Assembly (NCBI GenBank): GCA_934465295.1 | Contig: CAKSKU010000032.1 | Location: 1 to 11,547 of the forward strand | DNA length: 11,547 bases | From: an uncultured Oscillospiraceae bacterium | Lineage (GTDB): Bacteria; Bacillota; Clostridia; Oscillospirales; Ruminococcaceae | Reading direction: 5' to 3' | Made by a program: the position numbers and the translations under genes | Notes under the pieces: generated by a model | Seen by the model: the letters and a program-made list of their open reading frames with translations, nothing else | What the model was told of the DNA's origin: nothing | The model's database searches: none | Shown: positions 5,659-11,547 of the stretch, in pieces | Layout of the letters: each line of letters begins with the position of its first letter | Numbering within the stretch: the first letter of the stretch is position 1

Positions 5659-6230
5659 TACATTTCGTAAGTCTTAAGAATATCAAGTGCGACCTCGACC
5701 TCGGGAACACGCTGATCCATAGCTCGCTTCTGTATCTGCCTGTGAGCGTCCTCCTCGGTAATTCTGAGATATTGGATAAGTACGCATTTCGCACGGTTTA
5801 TCTGCTTTAAATTGTAAAGCTTCTTTTCAAGCTCCCTGCGCTCTTTTTCATTTTCAAGCAGCTTTTTTCTTGCAGAGACCGTGAAATTTACAGCCTGAAC
5901 AAGAACCGACTTCGTGAAAGGCTTCGAGAGTATGTAACAGCCCTTGTCGCCTATCTTTCGGTAGATCTCATCATAATTTTTCTGTGCAGCCGTTACGATG
6001 AGCGCACTTGCAGTATTCTCCGTTATAAACGCCGCAAGCTCCAGACCGTATTCGTCCGCAAGCGGAGTGTTGAGTATTATCAGATCAAATTCGCATTCTT
6101 TGACAACGCTTCTTGCATTGCTTCCGTCCGAAACGGATATCGAACCGAAGCCGCAGGACTTCACCGTCAAAGCAAGATTATCACGCATCTCTTCATTCAA
6201 AGATATAACAAGAGCCTTTGGATCCGACAT
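5658..6230 (-). CDS. ANTAR-domain regulator with a degenerate receiver domain
   Basis: 190 residues. Residues 1-115 have a response-regulator receiver fold: LIVTA with Thr80 and LSKPF with Lys103-Pro104 are kept, but the phospho-acceptor position in DLIILNTPLADEYG is Asn54, and the acidic pocket near the N-terminus reads SLNEE. A Lys/Glu-rich coiled-coil helix (about 118-145) leads to an ANTAR domain (about 142-188, with AKCVLIQYLRITEEDAHRQI and QKRAMDQR). ANTAR proteins bind paired hexaloop hairpins in nascent RNA and prevent termination, as EutV, NasR and AmiR do. AmiR also has a non-phosphorylated receiver and is controlled by a partner protein, which is a reasonable model here. The start is the ATG at 6230, seven bases after GAGAGGAG. 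It has its own promoter and terminator and no paired kinase next to it. Target RNAs are not evident in the window. Confidence 0.9.
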   Translation of the reverse strand: MSDPKALVISLNEEMRDNLALTVKSCGFGSISVSDGSNARSVVKECEFDLIILNTPLADEYGLELAAFITENTASALIVTAAQKNYDEIYRKIGDKGCYILSKPFTKSVLVQAVNFTVSARKKLLENEKERRELEKKLYNLKQINRAKCVLIQYLRITEEDAHRQIQKRAMDQRVPEVEVALDILKTYEM

Positions 6231-6277
6231 TTTCGCACTCCTCTCAAAAAAATCACCTGTTTTTGGCTGACAAGGTT

Positions 6278-6306
6278 ATGATAACACACTAATTTGATTT
6301 TGTCAA
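6278..6306 (-). promoter_or_regulatory. Sigma-A promoter of the ANTAR regulator gene
   Basis: On the minus strand there is a perfect TTGACA -35 (6301-6306), a 17-base spacer and TATCAT (6278-6283, five of six), preceded by TGT, an extended -10. The expected start is near 6271, about 40 bases before the ATG. It should be a strong promoter. A 32-base dyad (6311-6342) lies five bases upstream of the -35. Confidence 0.8.
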
Positions 6307-6310
6307 TAGT

Positions 6311-6342
6311 TTTTGCAGGATTTTATCCCTAATCCTGCAAAA
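6311..6342. repeat. Perfect 12-bp-arm dyad next to the ANTAR promoter
   Basis: TTTTGCAGGATT (6311-6322) and AATCCTGCAAAA (6331-6342) are perfect complements around an 8-base centre. No T-run follows the stem on either strand, since the T and A runs lie inside the arms. It is therefore a weak candidate as an ordinary terminator for the transporter gene that ends at 6399. Its place just upstream of the -35 box suggests a regulator binding site. Both roles remain possible. Confidence 0.55.
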
Positions 6343-6398
6343 TTAAATATTTAATAACAATTTTTTATAGTATTCTGCAACATAAAGTTAGCTTAGCT

Positions 6399-7262
6399 TC
6401 ATTTTACAGTCTTTCTGTTGTTGTATAAGAACATCGATACCGCCGCCGCAATGATTATGCCGTATCCGACAAAGCTCCACTTGTCGGGAACCTGCCCGAA
6501 AAGGAAAAATCCGAACAGCGTCGAAAAAAGTATCTGCGTGTAGTCGAAAACAGAAACCTCCCTCGCAGGAGCGTGTGTGTAAGCCGCCGTTATCGAGAAC
6601 TGACCGCCTGCCGCAGAAAATCCCGTCAGAAGCAGCATAAGCGTCTGATATAAGCTCATCGGAACAAAATGCAGTATCACATACGGCAGCACCGTAACGC
6701 AGGAAAATGCCGAGAATACAAACACTATCACAGGGCCTTTCTCTCCTCCCCTGCCGAGCTTGCTCACGAATGCATAAGCCGCACCTGCCCCAAGTCCCCC
6801 GAGAAATCCTATCATCGATGGGAAAAGCGAGGCATTCGCAAACGTAGGCTTTATTATGAATAAGCTTCCGACAAACGCCGTCAGCACCGCACAAAGCTGA
6901 AATACCGTCGGCTTATCTTTGAGTATTATCGCCGAAAATACCACCGCAAAGAACGGCGACATCTTGTTGAGCATCGAAGCGTCCGCAAGCATAAGATGAT
7001 CTATCGCATAGAAATTGCATATCATTCCGAGCGTTCCGCAGAATGCCCTCAAAAACATATATATGCGGTTTTCCTTTTTGCAGGTAAGCTTTATATGATT
7101 TTTCTTTAAGATAAAAAATGCAGCTATCGCAGCCACAAAGTTGCGGAAGAATACCTTCTGCATAAACGGAAGATCACCTGCAAGCTGTATCGAAGCGTTC
7201 ATCACCGCAAAGCAGAACGCCGAACATATAATATATAGTATTGCCTTATTTTTACTTTTCAT
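6399..7262 (-). CDS. EamA/DMT-family membrane transporter
   Basis: 287 residues, nearly all hydrophobic, with about ten membrane segments in two repeated EamA-type halves (roughly 6-137 and 150-280). Seen in the sequence are AILYIICSAFCFAVMNA (7-23), FFRNFVAAIAAFF (38-50), the end of the first half at SLFIIKP (133-139), the glycine-rich helix MIGFLGGLGAGAAYAF (150-165) and the last helix GYGIIIAAAVSMFLY (266-280). Drug/metabolite transporters of this type move small metabolites across the cytoplasmic membrane; the substrate cannot be predicted. The frame is open back to an ATG at 7304, but that codon sits in the loop of a hairpin (7284-7319). The ATG at 7262, eight bases after GGGTGA, is the better start. 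It follows the sensor kinase gene by 84 bases, and nothing ties it functionally to the kinase except position. Confidence 0.88.
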   Translation of the reverse strand: MKSKNKAILYIICSAFCFAVMNASIQLAGDLPFMQKVFFRNFVAAIAAFFILKKNHIKLTCKKENRIYMFLRAFCGTLGMICNFYAIDHLMLADASMLNKMSPFFAVVFSAIILKDKPTVFQLCAVLTAFVGSLFIIKPTFANASLFPSMIGFLGGLGAGAAYAFVSKLGRGGEKGPVIVFVFSAFSCVTVLPYVILHFVPMSLYQTLMLLLTGFSAAGGQFSITAAYTHAPAREVSVFDYTQILFSTLFGFFLFGQVPDKWSFVGYGIIIAAAVSMFLYNNRKTVK

Positions 7263-7283
7263 TTTCTCTTTCACCCAAAGTAT

Positions 7284-7319
7284 AAGACCGCATAAGCCGC
7301 CCATAGCTTATGCGGTCTT
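7284..7319. terminator. 14-bp hairpin between the kinase and transporter genes
   Basis: AAGACCGCATAAGC (7284-7297) and GCTTATGCGGTCTT (7306-7319) form a perfect 14-bp stem with an 8-base loop. On the plus strand it is followed by TATTTT. On the minus strand, the direction of the flanking genes, the tail is only ATACTTT. It probably ends or attenuates the kinase transcript 28 bases after its stop codon, but the weak tail means read-through to the transporter is likely. It also overlaps a possible promoter for the transporter. Confidence 0.6.
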
Positions 7320-7336
7320 TATTTTCAGACTGTCAA
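7307..7336 (-). promoter_or_regulatory. Possible promoter of the transporter gene
   Basis: On the minus strand a perfect TTGACA (7331-7336) lies just after the kinase stop codon. At 18 bases there is CATAAG (7307-7312), four of six to TATAAT. A start near 7300 would give a leader of about 38 nt lacking the upstream hairpin arm, so the hairpin would not block it. The -10 match is modest. Confidence 0.35.
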
Positions 7337-7346
7337 ACAAATGTCG

Positions 7347-10300
7347 TCAGCGCTTTTTCAAAGCCGCCTTTAAAACTCTGCGTATCTGCCTTATATCGAT
7401 AGGCTTTGATAAATGACCGTTCATTCCGCACTGCGCCGATTTCTTGATGTCCTCGTCAAAAGCATTCGCCGTCAAAGCGATTATCGGGATCGCCCTCGCA
7501 TCGGTGCGGTCAAGGCTTCGTATCTTCCTCGTCGCTTCAAGTCCGTCCATAACGGGCATACGGATATCCATAAGAATCGCATCGTAGTAATTTTCCGCAG
7601 AATCGGCAAATTTCCGGACAGCATCCTCACCGTTTTCCGCAGTTTCAATGACAAGTCCCTCGTGTTCAAGCAGCTTTACCGCTATCATTCGGTTGATCTC
7701 ATCATCTTCCGCAAGAAGAAGTCTGCGACCCTCTATGGAAACATCTTCATTTTCCGCAGCTTCACTCTCGACCTTTGACTTGTCAGCTATCGGCAGTGCA
7801 AGATCAAAGTAGAACTCCGAACCCTTTCCGAGTTCGCTCTCAACATTGAGCTTTCCGCCCATCATCGATACGTAAGCATTGCTTATCGCAAGTCCAAGAC
7901 CCGTTCCGCCGTACTTTGCCGTTATCCTGCCGTCAAGCTGCTCGAACGAATCAAATATCTTTTCAATGTTTTCATGGCTGATGCCGATACCCATATCCTT
8001 AACGGAGAAATGCAGACAAACATTGCCGTTGTTCACGCCCGTTTCATTCACCGTAAGCGTTATTCCGCCGTTGTGTGTGAATTTCAGTGCATTTCCGAGT
8101 ATGTTTATAAGCACCTGACGAAGCTTAAGACTGTCGCCGAATACATACCGATGCTCAACTGTTCCCTCGACCGCAAGATATAAGCCTTTCTGTTCGGTCT
8201 GAACGCGGATTATCGTTTCCGTGTCGTCAATGAGCGTCTGCAGGTCGAACGGCAGACTGTTGACGACCATCTTTCCGCTTTCGATCTTTGAAAGCTCAAG
8301 ATTGCTGTTGATAAGCTCCATCAGATAATGTGAGGATCTGTCGATCTGCTCCACATAACTGCGCACCTCATCATTCAGTTCACAATCATCGAGCAGCAGC
8401 TTTGTTACACCCATGACCGCATTCATCGGCGTTCTTATCTCATGCGACATCTTCGAGAAAAATTCACTTCTCGCAACATTTTCCGAAGCCGTTCTTGATG
8501 AGATCACCTGCGCCGAAATTACCCTCGAAAGCTCTGCCATCGATTTTATCGAACTCTCACGCTGTTCACGTTCAACTGCGCTGAATGCGAGGAACGCATA
8601 CGGCACACCATTGTAGAATACCGGCGTTATCAGTACCTTGCCCTCATCACGAAGCATTGCGATGAATGACGAAAGCTCATTCGATGAAGCATAGAAATTC
8701 TTGTCGGCAATGATATTTTCCTCCGCCGAAAGCAGATTTATAAGCTCGTCAAATCCCTCGCCGAGCGAAAATGCGCTGTCAACTATCTTTATCTTTCCGT
8801 ACCTGCTCCACTGGCGGAAAACACGCACCGAGCTTCGGTCACGGTTCATATCAAAGAACGCTATCCTCTCCAGATCGAGCATACGTCCTATCTTGCAGAA
8901 TATGATATCGATAGCCTTTGTGAGCTTCTTCGATTTTTCGAGCATATTGATGGTGTAGGAAACCATATTGTCGGTAGGATTGTATTCACTTTCAAGCTCG
9001 CTTATTCCTGCACTCGATTCATAGTTCGCCGCCGCAAGCTTTGCCCTTACCGAAAGATCAAACTGCGCCTCACGATAATATGTTATCCTCGGATAGGACG
9101 GCATTTCACTCGCAAGACTCGCAAGACGTGCATTATCCACCGCATCGGCAAATTCCGAAGCCTTTCCGCCCTGGAAAATACCAATTCCGCAGTATATCGA
9201 AGAATCATCCTCCGATGAGTAAACTCTGTCGATATACGAAAGTGCCTTGTTAAGATTTTCGCCCCTGTCGCCCTCTAAATTGTTCGGAACGAATACAGCA
9301 ATATCCGATACCGACATTCTCCATATAATGGTCTCCTCGGACTCAAAAATGCGGATTATCGAAGCTATTTCTTCCATAACTCCGTTAAAATAGTATGAAC
9401 CCTCACTTCGGATAAATTCATTTACATTTTTAAGGGAGAAAATAACGACCGCAAATTTTCTGCCGTTTTCAAGTGCCTGCTTTTTCGCAAGTATATATCC
9501 GTAATCATTGTCATAGAAGCCTGTTATCTTGTCACGGCTCGCAAGCACCTGCTGACGCTGCTCTTCAAGCACCGTTTCCGTAACATTCTGTACGCAGGCA
9601 ACGACCCTCACGACCTCGCCGTCCTCGATTATGGCTTTTCCGAGAACCTGATCCCAGATTATCGCCTTGTCCTTCGTGTAAACTCTCGTCCTGAACGGCT
9701 CGTTGAGCTGTCCGTCAAGGAACGCCGTTATCGTGTTGATATCCTCCTCGGGGCAGACCTCGCCCTCCATAACACGCTTGCGGAAGTTGTTGTATATGCT
9801 TCTCCGTGCAAAGCAGTGCTGCTTGTCCTTGTCAAAATGGAATATGATGAAAACATCTTCCGCATTGAGATACTGGAAAATGCTGCTCTGGGACGATCTG
9901 AGCGCTATCGAGCAAAGCTCATGCTCACCTGCGTATGTCAGCATAGCCTCACGCCGCCCGTCAGCCATATCGCTGACCTGCTCATAAAGCTCCGCAAGCT
10001 CCTTGTTCCTGAACGAGACCTTTTTCTCGGACTTTTCCTTTGCCGCAAGCGCCTTTACAGCGTCACGGAACTTCGTGAACGACTTTGTTAACGAAACAAC
10101 GAATGCCACCGCACAGACAAGTCCGAAAGCCGATATCAATATCATCGTAATGTTGAAATGCTTCAGCGTGTATTCATAAGCGCTGTAAATGCTGTTTTCG
10201 CCCTCTACCGCCGCAACATACCATGTGTTTTCGTAATACGAATTCTCGGTGTAAAGCTCCACAGGGCTCGCCGTGCAATACGCCCGTCCGTCCTCAAGCT

Positions 10301-11279
10301 CAATATCGTCCGTTGTGTAAGCGATATCGGAATATTCCGCAGGAACGAGCCTTATCTGACTGCCCGAGGAAACATTCTTCACCGAGCTTATGCCGTTCAT
10401 AGCCTGAACAATGCCGCTAAGCTCCTCATTGTCGGTGTATTTTTTCGAGCTGAAAAGCACAAGTCCCTTGTCATAGCCTTCCTCGTCAAGCATTTCATCA
10501 AGTCTTGAACAGGAAAGCGTTATGCCGATAACACCATAGACGACCTTTTCGTATATCAGCGGCACCGAGTAGGTCACTATGCGCTCATTGCTGCCGTCAT
10601 CGAACACAAAGCTGTCCGCCCAGTAGCCGTAATAGCTGTTCTTTCTGCTCGGATCCTTCCGTGCAGCCGTAACAGGCTCTATAAAAAATCTGTACTTCAC
10701 CGCATCGCTCTTGCTGAACGTAAAATCGCTCTCCCAGTTGATGTCGAGCGGAATATTGTAATGTGCAGAGATCGCCCTGTTTCCCCTTGTCATCACCGAA
10801 TCAAAATCATCAGCCGATTCAGGGTCGGCGTCCTTCACAAAAACTCCCGTGTACGACGTGTTCGCAAGAAAATCCGAATCACCGCAAAGTATCATAAACA
10901 CACCGCTCGGCGTAGATTCCGTCAGGTGATCTATCAGCTCACTCGCATATTCTTCAATGAACAGGCTCTGTGCGCCCGGGTCGGACAGGAACTCCTCAGC
11001 CGATATCCCCCTCTTGTCAAGGATTTTTGAAAGGATCGCATTGGCATTTGCCGACCTGTCGGACATATCAGAATATTCGCAAAGCTTATTTTTCAAAAGA
11101 ACGCTCTGCTTCACAGCGGAATTATAAAGATTCTGCTCCGCCTCTCTGTTGATCTGCCTGAACATTTCCCGTGAATTTGCCGAAAGCAGGTACATCATAC
11201 CCTGTATAAGCATAACAGCCGCAAAAAAGCCCGCAATGAGCTTTATCGTGTTGTTTTTTGCGATCTTGGCACTGCCCAT
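7347..11279 (-). CDS. Hybrid sensor histidine kinase with extracellular sensor, PAS, inactive GGDEF and GAF domains and a C-terminal receiver
   Basis: 1310 residues. Order: membrane helix (about 12-32); extracellular sensor of about 340 residues, probably double-Cache (its later half has the Cache-like TYSVPLIYEKVVYGVIGITL, 236-255); membrane helix (376-397); charged linker (398-450); PAS-like domain (about 455-570); GGDEF-like domain (about 581-735) starting RDKITGFYD but with SVSDI at 656-660 where GGDEF belongs, so no diguanylate cyclase activity is expected; GAF-like domain (about 775-928); HisKA with His946 in SHEIRTPMN; HATPase with Asn1063 (LGNALKFT), DMGIGI (1095-1100) and GGTGLGLAI (1124-1132); receiver with AEDDE (1190-1194), Asp1238 (LMDIRMP), Thr1270 and Lys1292 (SKP). 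The kinase core and receiver look intact, so His-to-Asp relay is expected. An HPt protein and an output regulator would be elsewhere. The start is the ATG at 11279, after GGAGATG. Ligand unknown. Confidence 0.93.
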   Translation of the reverse strand: MGSAKIAKNNTIKLIAGFFAAVMLIQGMMYLLSANSREMFRQINREAEQNLYNSAVKQSVLLKNKLCEYSDMSDRSANANAILSKILDKRGISAEEFLSDPGAQSLFIEEYASELIDHLTESTPSGVFMILCGDSDFLANTSYTGVFVKDADPESADDFDSVMTRGNRAISAHYNIPLDINWESDFTFSKSDAVKYRFFIEPVTAARKDPSRKNSYYGYWADSFVFDDGSNERIVTYSVPLIYEKVVYGVIGITLSCSRLDEMLDEEGYDKGLVLFSSKKYTDNEELSGIVQAMNGISSVKNVSSGSQIRLVPAEYSDIAYTTDDIELEDGRAYCTASPVELYTENSYYENTWYVAAVEGENSIYSAYEYTLKHFNITMILISAFGLVCAVAFVVSLTKSFTKFRDAVKALAAKEKSEKKVSFRNKELAELYEQVSDMADGRREAMLTYAGEHELCSIALRSSQSSIFQYLNAEDVFIIFHFDKDKQHCFARRSIYNNFRKRVMEGEVCPEEDINTITAFLDGQLNEPFRTRVYTKDKAIIWDQVLGKAIIEDGEVVRVVACVQNVTETVLEEQRQQVLASRDKITGFYDNDYGYILAKKQALENGRKFAVVIFSLKNVNEFIRSEGSYYFNGVMEEIASIIRIFESEETIIWRMSVSDIAVFVPNNLEGDRGENLNKALSYIDRVYSSEDDSSIYCGIGIFQGGKASEFADAVDNARLASLASEMPSYPRITYYREAQFDLSVRAKLAAANYESSAGISELESEYNPTDNMVSYTINMLEKSKKLTKAIDIIFCKIGRMLDLERIAFFDMNRDRSSVRVFRQWSRYGKIKIVDSAFSLGEGFDELINLLSAEENIIADKNFYASSNELSSFIAMLRDEGKVLITPVFYNGVPYAFLAFSAVEREQRESSIKSMAELSRVISAQVISSRTASENVARSEFFSKMSHEIRTPMNAVMGVTKLLLDDCELNDEVRSYVEQIDRSSHYLMELINSNLELSKIESGKMVVNSLPFDLQTLIDDTETIIRVQTEQKGLYLAVEGTVEHRYVFGDSLKLRQVLINILGNALKFTHNGGITLTVNETGVNNGNVCLHFSVKDMGIGISHENIEKIFDSFEQLDGRITAKYGGTGLGLAISNAYVSMMGGKLNVESELGKGSEFYFDLALPIADKSKVESEAAENEDVSIEGRRLLLAEDDEINRMIAVKLLEHEGLVIETAENGEDAVRKFADSAENYYDAILMDIRMPVMDGLEATRKIRSLDRTDARAIPIIALTANAFDEDIKKSAQCGMNGHLSKPIDIRQIRRVLKAALKKR

Positions 11280-11334
11280 AGATATTTCATCTCCGATCTG
11301 CCTTTAAATTTATATAAAAAAAGAAAATTTACTC

Positions 11335-11352
11335 ATTTTTATTATTAAAAAT
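11335..11352. repeat. AT-only dyad at the start of the kinase transcript
   Basis: ATTTTTA (11335-11341) and TAAAAAT (11346-11352) are perfect complements around TTAT and directly abut the -10 box of the kinase promoter, so they cover the expected start site. Composition is all A/T in an AT-rich leader, so chance is a real alternative to an operator. Confidence 0.3.
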
Positions 11353-11381
11353 ATTATAGCATATATTCAAAAAACAAGCAA
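11353..11381 (-). promoter_or_regulatory. Extended -10 promoter of the hybrid kinase gene
   Basis: On the minus strand a perfect TATAAT (11353-11358) is preceded by TGC, an extended -10. At a 17-base spacing sits TTGCTT (11376-11381), three of six to TTGACA. The start is expected near 11346, giving a leader of about 67 nt with GGAGATG before the ATG. Confidence 0.7.
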
Positions 11382-11508
11382 TAGTTTTTTAATTTTTTCA
11401 GCAACTTGTCCAATTTTCTTAACTTTTGTTAGGAAAAGTAAGGACTGCGGAGCGTTTTTATCGAAAATTGCTCAATGTTATGTTACAATAGATAGGTGAC
11501 ACAAAGTA

Positions 11509-11537
11509 TAGAAAAACAACTTCCAAAATGATATAAT
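11509..11537 (+). promoter_or_regulatory. Possible rightward promoter at the right edge
   Basis: On the plus strand TATAAT (11532-11537) is preceded by TGA, an extended -10, with TAGAAA (11509-11514, four of six) at 17 bases. A second, poorer extended -10 (TGT TACAAT, 11481-11489) lies upstream. If real, a gene to the right of the window is transcribed divergently from the kinase. The rest of 11382-11547 holds no gene that I can see. Confidence 0.4.
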
Positions 11538-11547
11538 GTTTAAGAAC

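Noticed and set aside
6388..6894. Open frame of 168 codons on the minus strand inside the transporter gene
   Set aside because: It is a frame-shifted overlap of the clear membrane transporter frame, with unlikely composition (many Cys and Arg) and no ribosome binding site.

Overview
The window looks like chromosome from a low-to-mid GC clostridial Firmicute of the Ruminococcus / Oscillospiraceae type. The reasons are the DapL-type lysine and meso-diaminopimelate pathway, an ANTAR regulator, a very large multi-sensor hybrid histidine kinase, clostridial-style sigma-A promoters (several with TGn-extended -10 boxes) and strong AAAGGA/GGAGG ribosome binding sites. The genus is inferred from protein character only. 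Eight protein genes are supported. I see no rRNA, tRNA, CRISPR array, transposase or phage gene.

Left part (1-3108). A consensus promoter at 61-92 fires leftward out of the window. Next is a leftward gene for a membrane-anchored zinc-ribbon protein (172-1002) with its own consensus promoter (1119-1147). Divergently, an extended -10 promoter (1216-1244) drives a highly expressed-looking iron-containing alcohol dehydrogenase (1355-2572), closed by a strong terminator (2587-2626). A small flavin split-barrel (PNPOx-like) protein (2656-3108) follows on the same strand with no visible promoter of its own.

Convergent gap (3109-3488). These 380 bases hold no gene but are full of foldable DNA: an interrupted hairpin (3194-3239), an 80-base element closed by a 12-bp stem and ending in six T (3266-3345), an AACTAAC/GTTAGTT dyad (3372-3393), and three hairpins in a row (3405-3470) that resemble dispersed intergenic repeats of gut Firmicutes.

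Right part (3489-11279). All genes run leftward. In transcription order they are a 1310-residue hybrid sensor kinase (7347-11279, promoter 11353-11381), a DMT/EamA-type transporter (6399-7262) behind a 14-bp hairpin, an ANTAR RNA-binding regulator with a degenerate receiver (5658-6230, promoter 6278-6306, terminator just after it), and a dapF-dapL pair (4719-5558, 3489-4697). DapL converts tetrahydrodipicolinate to LL-diaminopimelate and DapF epimerises that to meso-diaminopimelate, so this pair supplies two consecutive steps for peptidoglycan and lysine.

No clearly new multi-gene system is visible. The points most worth a second look are: two signalling proteins with decayed domains (a GGDEF domain reading SVSDI inside the kinase, and a receiver with Asn at the phospho-acceptor position in the ANTAR protein); a perfect 12-bp-arm dyad beside the ANTAR promoter; and the hairpin-rich convergent gap.
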